Shown here piece by piece: positions 1 through 6,944 of a stretch of DNA of 29,174 nucleotides. Position 1 is the first letter of the stretch. The number at the start of each line of letters is the position of its first letter. This stretch comes from Bacteroidota bacterium. GTDB taxonomy: Bacteria; Bacteroidota; Bacteroidia; Bacteroidales; VadinHA17. The notes beneath the pieces are model-generated. The model was not told where the DNA came from and ran no database searches. It saw nothing but the letters and a program-made list of their open reading frames with translations. The DNA lies in assembly GCA_023430725.1 (NCBI GenBank), contig JAEYZD010000133.1:1-29174 (forward strand). The letters run 5' to 3'. A program made the translations under genes and the position numbers.

Positions 1-1347
1 GCATGGAAGGCCCCGTCAAACGGCTGGGCAGGTGCTATCAGCGCGTCAGACTGGGTAATTACAGGCATGTGGGACGGCATGTATTCAAAGGTTGACCGTG
101 AGAACAACAGGTATATCTATTACACGACACAGTTTGGCTCACATCACAGGGTTGACCAGGCAACAGGCGAGAGGGTGCCTATCACCCCGGTTGCCGGGAA
201 GGACCAGCCGTTCTACCGGTTTACCTGGACCACGCCGCTGGCGCTTTCACCGCACAACAATGCAATTATCTACACCGGGGCACAGAAGGTGCTTCGCTCC
301 GTTGACAGGGGAAACAACTGGGAGGAGATCAGCGGGGACCTGACTGACAATGATTCGCTAAAAATCCGCGGCAAGGGGCACATCCGCTACTGCACTATAA
401 CCACCCTGGCTGAGTCGCCCGTGAAGGCCGGCATCATATGGGCAGGAACCGATGACGGACATGTTCATGTGACGCGGGATCACGGTCATTCATGGATAGA
501 GGTGACATCAGCACTTGCTGATGCCGGCGCACCGGCAGGGATGTGGGTAAGCAGGGTCTTCCCGTCGGCTTTCGAGGCTGGCACGGCATATGTTTCCAAG
601 TCGGGTTACACCGATGACATTATGGATCCCCACGTCTATGTTACCAAAGACTTCGGGGTGACCTGGAAGAGAATAACCGCAGGCTTGCCGCTATTCCCGG
701 TGAGTGTTGTGATTGAGGACCACCGCAACCCGAACCTGCTTTTTGCAGGGACTGACAACGGTGTCAGGGTCTCCCTGAACAGGGGTGAGAACTGGGAGGC
801 ACTCAGGGCAAACATGCCGCCGGCCGTGGTACGTGACATCATGGTTCATCCGCGTGATAATGACCTGATTGTCGGCACTTATGGCAGGGCGGCCTGGATT
901 ACGGATATCTCGCCGCTGCAGCAGATGACTCCCGAAATCGCAGAGAAACCGCTTCATCTCTTTGCAATCGAGCCAAAGCCGCAGATGAATTTCTCGCAGC
1001 AGGCCAGGTGGGGCAATTACCAGATGACCGGCAGCAATCATCTGCTGACTCCCAACGAGCCAAACGGGCTTGAGATCTGGTTTTACAGGTCAGGAACGCT
1101 GAAGGATGAGGCTGTGGTAACCGTAACTGACAACGCCGGGAAACGAGTCTATGAGCAGAAGCTGAAGCCCGGGTCGGGTATCGGAAAGATCTTCTGGAAT
1201 ACCGCAAGAACAGAACCGGGTACCTATACCGTGACTCTTACCAGCGGAGGCGTAAGTGAGGCCGTGACCGGGACTGTCCTTGAGAGGTGGACGTGGCCCG
1301 TTCTTAACTACAATGGTGGCAGGGCGTTTGGAATTTCAGAACGATAG
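1..1347 (+). CDS. BNR/Asp-box repeat (sortilin/VPS10-like beta-propeller) exported protein, 3' part
   Basis: The reading frame is open from base 1, so the gene starts upstream and only its last 448 codons are visible. It contains four Asp-box motifs (S/T-x-D/N-x-G-x-x-W) at 298-321, 472-495, 643-666 and 772-795, each followed by a strand-like stretch, as in BNR-repeat beta-propellers of the sialidase/VPS10 type. Short 'AGTDDG' and 'AGTDNG' turns precede two of them. After the propeller (from about base 900) comes a linker and a C-terminal beta-sandwich-like region of about 110 residues with a 'PGTYTVTLTSGG' ending, similar to FlgD-like or Ig-like modules. Bacteroidota encode many exported proteins of about 1000 residues with this plan, usually annotated as glycosyl hydrolase, although enzymatic activity has generally not been shown. 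I cannot see the signal peptide or the N-terminal propeller. The substrate is unknown. Confidence 0.8.
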   Translation, partial: AWKAPSNGWAGAISASDWVITGMWDGMYSKVDRENNRYIYYTTQFGSHHRVDQATGERVPITPVAGKDQPFYRFTWTTPLALSPHNNAIIYTGAQKVLRSVDRGNNWEEISGDLTDNDSLKIRGKGHIRYCTITTLAESPVKAGIIWAGTDDGHVHVTRDHGHSWIEVTSALADAGAPAGMWVSRVFPSAFEAGTAYVSKSGYTDDIMDPHVYVTKDFGVTWKRITAGLPLFPVSVVIEDHRNPNLLFAGTDNGVRVSLNRGENWEALRANMPPAVVRDIMVHPRDNDLIVGTYGRAAWITDISPLQQMTPEIAEKPLHLFAIEPKPQMNFSQQARWGNYQMTGSNHLLTPNEPNGLEIWFYRSGTLKDEAVVTVTDNAGKRVYEQKLKPGSGIGKIFWNTARTEPGTYTVTLTSGGVSEAVTGTVLERWTWPVLNYNGGRAFGISER

Positions 1348-1378
1348 TGTTTTCTTTGCACGCCTGATTTAAGCATTA

Positions 1379-1969
1379 ATGGCAGTGGCAGCAGAAACAG
1401 AGACTAAGGGAAAGGGTTGGACGATGAAGACTGTCAGAAGGATTCATCGTCTGACCGCCTCTTTCCTATCTGTTGCACTGCTCATCGTGGCAGTTTCGGG
1501 AATCCTGCTCGGATGGAAGAAGAACAGCAACGGGTATCTGCATCCTGATTCCCATCAGGGTACCTCAAACGACTTTACCCGGTGGCTGCCGCTCGATTCA
1601 CTCAGGACGATCGCCATAATGACCCTTCGCGAGACCGGCAGGGAGGGGTTGAGTGAGGAGATTGACCGGATTGACATAAGGCCTGACAACGGAATGGTGA
1701 AGTTCGTCTTTGCACATCACTACCACGGTGTGCAGCTTGACGGTGCCACCGGAGCCGTGCTCCAGGTAGAGCACCGGCGTTCAGATGTTGTGGAGGACAT
1801 ACATGACATGTCAATCATTGACAAGATTCTGGGTGTGGACGGGGAGATCTTCAAACTGATCTACACGACATTTACCGGGTTGTCACTTCTCCTTTTCACC
1901 GCAACGGGCATATGGCTCCGCTACCCGCCGAAGCGACGCAGGAAATCTGTTCCGCCCGCCGCCGAATGA
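1379..1969 (+). CDS. PepSY-associated transmembrane protein
   Basis: This is a small inner-membrane protein of 196 residues. An N-terminal transmembrane helix (about residues 27-46) follows a 'RRIHRLTA' segment. A periplasmic PepSY-like domain has the typical 'HHYHGVQLDGATGAVLQVEHR' stretch near residues 113-133. A second helix (about 160-180) ends in positively charged 'PPKRRRK'. Conserved histidines near both helices (RRIH, EDIH) are typical of PepSY_TM proteins, some of which are associated with ferric or siderophore reduction; that role is inference here. The start at 1379 has no Shine-Dalgarno sequence. An internal ATG at 1424 (residue 16) sits 3' of an AAGGGAAAGGG run and begins at the family-like 'MKTVRRIH', so it is a credible alternative start. 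The gene follows the BNR gene by 31 bp and converges on the GH172 gene with only 10 bp between them. Confidence 0.75.
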   Translation: MAVAAETETKGKGWTMKTVRRIHRLTASFLSVALLIVAVSGILLGWKKNSNGYLHPDSHQGTSNDFTRWLPLDSLRTIAIMTLRETGREGLSEEIDRIDIRPDNGMVKFVFAHHYHGVQLDGATGAVLQVEHRRSDVVEDIHDMSIIDKILGVDGEIFKLIYTTFTGLSLLLFTATGIWLRYPPKRRRKSVPPAAE

Positions 1970-1979
1970 GGCCAAACAG

Positions 1980-3572
1980 CTACAGCTCAGGCAGCAGATA
2001 GAAATATGAAGTCAGCGAGAAGCTGACAGTGGTCCTGACCCAGTGCCACATCTCAATATCAGCCTTCAGGGACTCTTCAAACGGTATGGCGTCGAGGATG
2101 CGGTAGCGCATGTTGACGCTCATCCCGGGATGGAAGTTGCCGGCTCCTGAAGGCTGCGCAATGAGCGGGTGTTCAAACTCCTCCGGTCTGCACCATGCGT
2201 AACCGAAGTAGTCCTCGGTGCCGGTGCCGATTGATGAGGGGAAGGTTTCCCTGTCAACGTATATCTTTTCATCACCCTCTCCCCACCATGCATCCGCAGT
2301 GTTGAAAATGGTGATGGCATCGCCGGCATAAACACCCTTTCCTGTCAGCTCCGCGATGGTGACATCCGAATGAAGGCCGGTGCCGCCGGTGTTTATCGCA
2401 CCCGCTGCCTCGAAATTGTCATACTCCCTCCACGATGCGCCGAAGTGCATGGAGGTATTATCCCACCTGTAAGATGTAAGAGTAAGTTGAGCTCTTATGC
2501 CTATGCTCTCAGCTGCTCCGTTGAAGATGCTGATCCTGCAGCTGTCACGAAAAGGCATCAGCCAGTATGAGCTTAATGTGCCAGCCGTGTCAGCGGCGGT
2601 AAAGCGCGTCCTGTAGCTGTTGATCGAATAGCCCGTACCGAAAAAGTTACCTGCCGGCACTTCAACTGTCCGTTGGCCGTCGAAGGTCATCCTGATGACT
2701 GTTCCTTTCAGCGCTGCCGCTGTGTCTTTCGCGTTTAGCACAACAGAGAAAGAAGCAACTGCAAGCCCTTCGCCGGTGACCGGGAGAGATATCTCTTCAC
2801 CGGGAGCGAGAATGCTTTCAAGCGATCTCTTCATCTCCTCTTCAGCCTCCCCTTCGGACGTGGATTCCAGGTCAGATGCGCAAGACGAGATGGCCAGCAG
2901 ATCCGCACTGGCTGACTCGCGATTCATCGGTTCAATCCTGGTTCCCTCCTCGTAAAGACGTGTGTTGATGTTGTAATATATTGAAGGTGTGCGCCTTTCC
3001 GGGGTGATGACGATTGAGTCGTTTTCAAGTGTTATCCGGCATTTTTCTGCAAAGGGGATGGGCAGGTAGAGGTTGTAGCCCCTTCGCTGTGGCTCGGTCA
3101 GTGGAGAAACTGAACTGCTGAGTGGTGCGGGGGCAAGAACGGCTTCACCGATCAGCTGAGGGGCCATCCCTTCTATTACAGGCGTGGGCTGCCCGTCAAT
3201 ATAGATCCTGATGTACGAGTTGAGGGCGTTTTCGTTTCCGAAGGTCATCCACCAGCGTACTATGGCTCCGGGACCTTCTGTATCAAGCATCACGAACTCA
3301 CGGCGCCCATCAGTTGTCTCTTCGCGGATGAAGTGAGTGTAGTCGTTGTTGGCAAACCATCCTGCACTGTCGGGGTGTATGCTGCGCCTGTCATACGAGC
3401 TGAACTGCACAAGACGGTAGGAGGGGTCAGGGAATCGTGTGATTGTCTCCCGGTCAGCCATCTCCCTCAGCAGTGAGCGGAAGGTGACGATCCTTTCATT
3501 CCTGCACGATGATGTCAGAATAAGGATTGCCACCGCAGCCAGGGTGTTGATGCTGAATATGTTCTTTTTCAT
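1980..3572 (-). CDS. GH172 (DUF2961) family glycoside hydrolase, lipoprotein
   Basis: A 530-residue protein with a lipoprotein signal (hydrophobic residues 8-20, lipobox ending at Cys23), so probably anchored on the periplasmic or outer-membrane face. It shows the DUF2961 hallmarks: 'GPGAIVRWWMTF' near residues 101-111, 'GYNLYLPIPF' near 165-174, 'NFFGTGYSINSYRTRF' near 309-324, 'WWGEGDEKIYVD' at 429-440 and 'GTGTEDYFGYAW' at 449-460. DUF2961 is now CAZy family GH172, whose characterised members act on alpha-D-fructofuranosides or arabinofuranosides. The two acidic residues in the last two motifs, Glu432 and Glu453, are 21 apart, the spacing I recall for the nucleophile and acid/base pair of the founding Bifidobacterium enzyme. 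The glycan substrate here is unknown. The gene is divergent from the GH5 gene, with a 76-bp gap between the two starts, which suggests co-regulation of two glycan-active lipoproteins. Confidence 0.85.
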   Translation of the reverse strand: MKKNIFSINTLAAVAILILTSSCRNERIVTFRSLLREMADRETITRFPDPSYRLVQFSSYDRRSIHPDSAGWFANNDYTHFIREETTDGRREFVMLDTEGPGAIVRWWMTFGNENALNSYIRIYIDGQPTPVIEGMAPQLIGEAVLAPAPLSSSVSPLTEPQRRGYNLYLPIPFAEKCRITLENDSIVITPERRTPSIYYNINTRLYEEGTRIEPMNRESASADLLAISSCASDLESTSEGEAEEEMKRSLESILAPGEEISLPVTGEGLAVASFSVVLNAKDTAAALKGTVIRMTFDGQRTVEVPAGNFFGTGYSINSYRTRFTAADTAGTLSSYWLMPFRDSCRISIFNGAAESIGIRAQLTLTSYRWDNTSMHFGASWREYDNFEAAGAINTGGTGLHSDVTIAELTGKGVYAGDAITIFNTADAWWGEGDEKIYVDRETFPSSIGTGTEDYFGYAWCRPEEFEHPLIAQPSGAGNFHPGMSVNMRYRILDAIPFEESLKADIEMWHWVRTTVSFSLTSYFYLLPEL

Positions 3573-3648
3573 TGATCAGGGTTTGGGAATAAAGTTATCC
3601 ATTCGTTCAAAATATTTACATTGCATTCAACAATTAACTATCAGTCCG

Positions 3649-4851
3649 ATGAAGAATTTCATTTTGTTTCTTGCGGTGGTCGCTGTGACTGTTTCATGCA
3701 GGCCCGAACCTTCACCTTATCTGAAAACTGAAGGGCGCCATATTGTGAACGGCGACGGAGAATATGTGCTTCTCCGGGGTATCGGACTGGGAGGATGGAT
3801 GCTGCAGGAACCTTATATGCTCAGGCTCTCAGGTGTCGCCCCGGCACAATATGATATCATGAATAAGATTACTGCCCTGGTTGGAGAGGAGAGTTGCGGT
3901 GAGTTTTATGCTGCCTGGCTGTCCAATATGGTCACCCGCCGGGATATCGATTCATTGAAGGCGTGGGGCTTTAATTCAGTCAGGCTTCCCATGCATTACA
4001 ACCTGTTCACCCCACCGGTTGAGGCAGAGCCTGTTGCAGGCGAGTTCACCTGGATTGATAAGGGATTTGAGATGACCGACTCCCTCCTGGCCTGGTGCGC
4101 AGCCAATGAAATTTACCTGATACTGGATCTTCATGCAGCACCGGGAGGACAGGGAAATGACATACCCATAGCAGATGTCGATACCACAAAACCGAAGCTG
4201 TGGGAGAACGAGGTTAACCGATGGAAAACCATTGCTTTATGGCATAAGCTCGCAGAGCGATACAGCGACGAACCCTGGATAGGCGGGTATGACCTGATCA
4301 ATGAGACCAATTATCCTCTTGAGGGCAATGTGGCATTGCGAAAGTTCATGATGGATATAACGGCAGCAATCCGGATGGTTGACACCAATCATATCATTTT
4401 CATCGAAGGGAATCATTTTGCGACTGACTTCAACGGCATGACCCCGCCATGGGACGGTAAAATGGTCTACAGTTTTCATAAATACTGGAATGAAACGACC
4501 AGGGAATCCATTCAGAAGTACCTGGATATCCGTGATCAGCACAGTGTGCCGTTATGGATGGGCGAGTCGGGAGAAAACAACAACGAGTGGTACCGGTCCG
4601 CCGTCGGGCTTCTTGAGGCTGACAGCGTAGGGTGGGCATGGTGGACGCTCAAGAAGATGGGTTCGGAAAGCGGGTTGATGAATGTAACAATGCCTGAGGG
4701 ATACCAAAGTATTATCGATTACTGGAAGGGTGAGGGTCCGGCCCCGTCGGCGGATGAGGCGTACACGGCGCTGATGAAGCTCACGGAAAATGTCCGGATT
4801 GAGAGTTGCGCCGTCAATTACGGGGTGCTGGGGGCGTTGCTGGGGAGGTAG
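3649..4851 (+). CDS. GH5 family glycoside hydrolase (cellulase-type), lipoprotein
   Basis: The start chosen is the ATG at 3649, which gives a 400-residue protein with a lipoprotein-like signal ending at Cys17 (VTVSC). The frame runs upstream to 3439, but that part lies antisense inside the GH172 gene and contains no signal-like sequence. GH5 clan-A features are visible: 'RGIGLGGW' near 43-50, 'GFNSVRLPMHYN' near 107-118, 'YLILDLHAAPGGQGND' near 156-171, the acid/base Glu219 in 'DLINETN', His287 in 'YSFHKYW', the nucleophile Glu306 in 'WMGESGE', and Trp-rich 'WAWWTLKK' near 329-336. The family includes endo-beta-glucanases, mannanases and exo-glucosidases; the subfamily and substrate cannot be decided from the sequence. 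The protein is complete, has no carbohydrate-binding module, and pairs divergently with the GH172 gene. Confidence 0.87.
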   Translation: MKNFILFLAVVAVTVSCRPEPSPYLKTEGRHIVNGDGEYVLLRGIGLGGWMLQEPYMLRLSGVAPAQYDIMNKITALVGEESCGEFYAAWLSNMVTRRDIDSLKAWGFNSVRLPMHYNLFTPPVEAEPVAGEFTWIDKGFEMTDSLLAWCAANEIYLILDLHAAPGGQGNDIPIADVDTTKPKLWENEVNRWKTIALWHKLAERYSDEPWIGGYDLINETNYPLEGNVALRKFMMDITAAIRMVDTNHIIFIEGNHFATDFNGMTPPWDGKMVYSFHKYWNETTRESIQKYLDIRDQHSVPLWMGESGENNNEWYRSAVGLLEADSVGWAWWTLKKMGSESGLMNVTMPEGYQSIIDYWKGEGPAPSADEAYTALMKLTENVRIESCAVNYGVLGALLGR

Positions 4852-4877
4852 TTCTGTGGCATACCATCTACAATTCT

Positions 4878-4896
4878 TGATGGCCTGCAGCCATCA
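4878..4896. repeat. Perfect inverted repeat, 7-bp arms with 5-nt loop
   Basis: TGATGGC (4878-4884) and GCCATCA (4890-4896) are exact reverse complements separated by CTGCA. It lies 26 bp past the GH5 stop codon. No T-run follows on the plus strand, so it is not a standard intrinsic terminator, although it could stabilise the GH5 mRNA 3' end. It could also be a structural part of the putative repeat element. Confidence 0.6.
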
Positions 4897-4926
4897 GATA
4901 CCTCATGGAAGAACGTGGAAATATCA

Positions 4927-4943
4927 GATCCTCGTAGAGGATC
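4927..4943. repeat. Perfect inverted repeat, 7-bp arms with 3-nt loop
   Basis: GATCCTC (4927-4933) and GAGGATC (4937-4943) are exact reverse complements around GTA. With the neighbouring 4878-4896 repeat this gives two consecutive hairpins 30 bp apart, a layout typical of mobile or REP-like repeats and unusual by chance in about 70 bp. No downstream T-tract is present. Confidence 0.6.
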
Positions 4944-5053
4944 AGGCATTGTAAAACATGTAGTCCCACTAACAACCGGGCGGGAGGGTGGGGCCTGTCT
5001 TCTGCAATTCGTTTTGTCCTCGCGGGCAATGTCCAACGAAATCTTAATTGGTA

Positions 5054-5065
5054 AGTATATATACT
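5054..5065. promoter_or_regulatory. 12-bp perfect palindrome, possible operator
   Basis: AGTATATATACT reads the same on both strands. It lies about 48 bp upstream of the -7 promoter match of the hdr-like operon, a position where an activator or repressor dimer could bind. An AT-only core can arise by chance, so the call is weak. Confidence 0.3.
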
Positions 5066-5112
5066 CAGAAAAAATGGGCTAAAATCCCGTTCCTGTCCTC
5101 ATAAGTCATTGC

Positions 5113-5120
5113 TAATTTTG
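5113..5120 (+). promoter_or_regulatory. Bacteroidota -7 element (TAnnTTTG) for the hdr-like operon
   Basis: TAATTTTG matches the TAnnTTTG consensus exactly and ends 29 bp before the ATG at 5150. Transcription would begin near 5127, which favours the ATG at 5150 over the ATG at 5132 for the first gene. I do not see a convincing -33 TTTG at the usual spacing. Confidence 0.45.
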
Positions 5121-5149
5121 ACCTTCCCCTAATGGGCTGCCACAGACTT

Positions 5150-5899
5150 ATGGAAGATCTCTATTCACGACTAATGCAGGATATCCGTTTTGAGGAGGGT
5201 CTGCATGCATGCATGAACTGCGGAATATGCACAGGCATCTGTCCTGCTGCAGAATATTATCACTATGACCCGCGCAGGGTTGTGGACCTGGTCCAGTCGC
5301 GCAATAATGAAGTAATCAGGGAGTTACTGAAGAGCGAAACTATCTGGTATTGCGGCCAGTGCATGAGCTGCAAGACCCGTTGCCCCAGGGGGAACACCCC
5401 TGGGATGGTTATCATGGCTCTCCGGAAGCTCTCCCAGGAGCTGGGATATTTCACTGCATCGGAAAAGGGCCGCCAGCAATTTGCAATCAAACGCACCGTG
5501 GGTGACAACGTTCTGAAACACGGATACTGCGTTGTATCATACGATGTTGATCCCGAAGCTCATCCCGAGCAGGGTCCGGCATGGGAACACTATTTCAGAT
5601 ACATGGATGATTCCCTTGCACGCCTCGGCGGCGAGCTGAACGGCAAGGAGGGCCCCACACGCCTCATCCCGGACGATGTGCTGGACGAGCTTAAGAGCAT
5701 CTTCAGAGTCACCGGCGGCCAGGAGCTTTATGACGCCATCGAGGAGGCCTCTGAAAAAAAGGCTGAAGAGATGGGGATGGAATTCAAAAAGGAGGGGCGC
5801 GACTTTGAATATTTCAGGCATGTTGTGACGGCCGACAGCGGATGCCACCAGTGTGAACCTGAGGACGTAAGAAAAGATGTCTATGAAACCAGAAGGTAA
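5150..5899 (+). CDS. HdrC-like dicluster [4Fe-4S] protein
   Basis: This is a soluble electron-transfer subunit of the heterodisulfide-reductase type. Numbered from the ATG at 5150 (249 residues), two ferredoxin motifs are visible: Cys21-x2-Cys24-x2-Cys27-x3-Cys31-Pro and Cys68-x2-Cys71-x2-Cys74-x3-Cys78-Pro, each able to hold a [4Fe-4S] cluster. The spacing between motifs and the 'DPRRVVDLVQSRNNEVIRELL' type helix between them match HdrC. The protein is longer than the usual HdrC of about 190 residues; the extra C-terminal part carries one more Cys-x2-Cys pair (about 232 and 235). The frame also allows an ATG at 5132, which I reject because it would lie about 5 bp from the predicted transcription start. 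The 3' end overlaps the next gene by 23 bp, the first of four consecutive overlaps in this operon. A role in passing electrons between HdrA-like and HdrB-like subunits is inferred from the family. Confidence 0.85.
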   Translation: MEDLYSRLMQDIRFEEGLHACMNCGICTGICPAAEYYHYDPRRVVDLVQSRNNEVIRELLKSETIWYCGQCMSCKTRCPRGNTPGMVIMALRKLSQELGYFTASEKGRQQFAIKRTVGDNVLKHGYCVVSYDVDPEAHPEQGPAWEHYFRYMDDSLARLGGELNGKEGPTRLIPDDVLDELKSIFRVTGGQELYDAIEEASEKKAEEMGMEFKKEGRDFEYFRHVVTADSGCHQCEPEDVRKDVYETRR

Positions 5900-6944
5900 G
5901 AAACGGATCTGGGCTGAGTACCAGAAGGAGATACCTGATGATCATTTCTTTTATGTCAGGTCATGCATCAGGCAGACATTCTTTGCCGGCTCGGAGCAGT
6001 ATTTCCTGAAGATACTCCGTGACGATCTTGGGAAGGACGTATTTGAGGATCCACGCCACACAACCTGCACAGGTATCGGTTATCACGGTGATGTAGTGCC
6101 GTTTGAAACTATTCAGGCCGTTGTGGCACGTCACTTCGCGCTGGCCACCGAGGCCGGCTACAGGCATATTGCAATCTCGTGCGTCACATCGTTTGGCATA
6201 TATTCGGAAATTCTCGAGACATGGAAGCACTTTCCCGAGACCCTCGAGCGCACCCGCGAGGACCTGTTCAAGGCTACCGGCCGCACTTTCGAGGTGCCTG
6301 AAACAATATCGCACACAAGTGACATAATATACAAGTTCAGGGATGAGATAGCCCGCAAGGCGAAGTACAACCTGGTTGACACAGCCACGGGCAAGCCACT
6401 GAAGGTGGTGGAGCACATCGGCTGTCATTATTCGAAGATGTTCCCGAAGTACGGCGTCGGCGGTGCCGAGTTTCCGCATGTCCTGATAGGTATGGTGGAA
6501 TCGTGGGGCGGTGATGTTATCGATTACCCCGAGCGTCGTCACTGCTGCGGCTTCGGTTTCCGGCAGTACCTGGTACAGGCCAACAGGGGCTATTCGCTCT
6601 TCGCTTCGCGAAAGAAATTTGAGTCGATGGAACCATACCGGCCTGACATGATCATTGCCAACTGCCCGGGTTGCGCCATGTTTATGGACCGCTGGCAGTA
6701 CACGATCAATGAGATTGACGGAATAACATACGGCGCTGATGGTCAGGGTATCCCGGTGCTTACCTACGAGGAGGTTGCCGGCCTGGTGCTTGGATATGAC
6801 CCGTGGGAGTTTGGCCTGCAGTATCATAACGTGCAGTCGATGCCCCTTCTGCAGAAGATGGGGATCAGGGCAGACCCTGCCAGGCGTTTTCTTGCAAAGG
6901 ACGGCACGCGTCTGCCTGAACCTGCCAACCTGATCAACGGATGA
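5877..6944 (+). CDS. HdrB-like CCG-domain protein with degenerate first CCG motif
   Basis: A 355-residue protein of the heterodisulfide reductase subunit B family. HdrB normally has two CCG domains (C-x30-40-CC-G-x35-40-C-x2-C), each binding a non-cubane [4Fe-4S] cluster at the disulfide-reducing site. The second motif is intact here: Cys183 (HIGCHYS), Cys223-Cys224-Gly (RRHCCGFG), Cys263 and Cys266 (ANCPGC). The first is reduced to single cysteines: Cys30 (VRSCIRQ), Cys64 in 'TTCTGIGYHGD' where CCG is expected, and Cys102 in 'SCVTSFG' where Cys-x2-Cys is expected. So three of five expected ligands remain, and one of the two catalytic clusters is probably absent or altered. A second ATG at 5883 would shorten the overlap with the HdrC-like gene. 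The stop overlaps the next start as ATGA. The substrate is unknown, and CoM/CoB heterodisulfide is not expected in this phylum. Confidence 0.85.
   Translation: MSMKPEGKKRIWAEYQKEIPDDHFFYVRSCIRQTFFAGSEQYFLKILRDDLGKDVFEDPRHTTCTGIGYHGDVVPFETIQAVVARHFALATEAGYRHIAISCVTSFGIYSEILETWKHFPETLERTREDLFKATGRTFEVPETISHTSDIIYKFRDEIARKAKYNLVDTATGKPLKVVEHIGCHYSKMFPKYGVGGAEFPHVLIGMVESWGGDVIDYPERRHCCGFGFRQYLVQANRGYSLFASRKKFESMEPYRPDMIIANCPGCAMFMDRWQYTINEIDGITYGADGQGIPVLTYEEVAGLVLGYDPWEFGLQYHNVQSMPLLQKMGIRADPARRFLAKDGTRLPEPANLING

Larger units (their letters stand above)
4852..5149. other. Non-coding stretch with hairpins; possible interspersed repeat plus upstream region of the hdr-like operon
   Basis: About 300 bp without a supported gene. 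The left part (about 4855-5000) carries two perfect inverted repeats listed separately and reads like structured repeat DNA. The right part (about 5040-5149) is AT-rich and holds a 12-bp palindrome and a -7 promoter match. A 72-codon minus-strand frame (4818-5036) exists but has no family resemblance, is rich in Arg, Pro and Ser, and overlaps the GH5 3' end, so I regard it as chance. That this is a multi-copy element is inference and needs other copies in the genome to confirm it. Confidence 0.5.

Noticed and set aside
3439..3648. Upstream extension of the GH5 frame
   Set aside because: It lies antisense to the 5' end of GH172 and places 70 residues before a clean lipoprotein signal at 3649.
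4818..5036. Minus-strand frame of 72 codons over the GH5 end and the hairpin region
   Set aside because: It spans two hairpins and the 3' end of GH5, has a low-complexity composition and no family match; more likely the translation of a repeat.
4852..5050. Integron attC site or tRNA-like structure in the hairpin region
   Set aside because: The two hairpins lack the paired core-site sequences of attC, and no cloverleaf with a TPsiC arm can be drawn.
5961..6827. Minus-strand open frame of 288 codons inside the HdrB-like gene
   Set aside because: It is wholly antisense to a gene with clear family motifs, shows no domain, and is explained by codon bias of the plus-strand gene.
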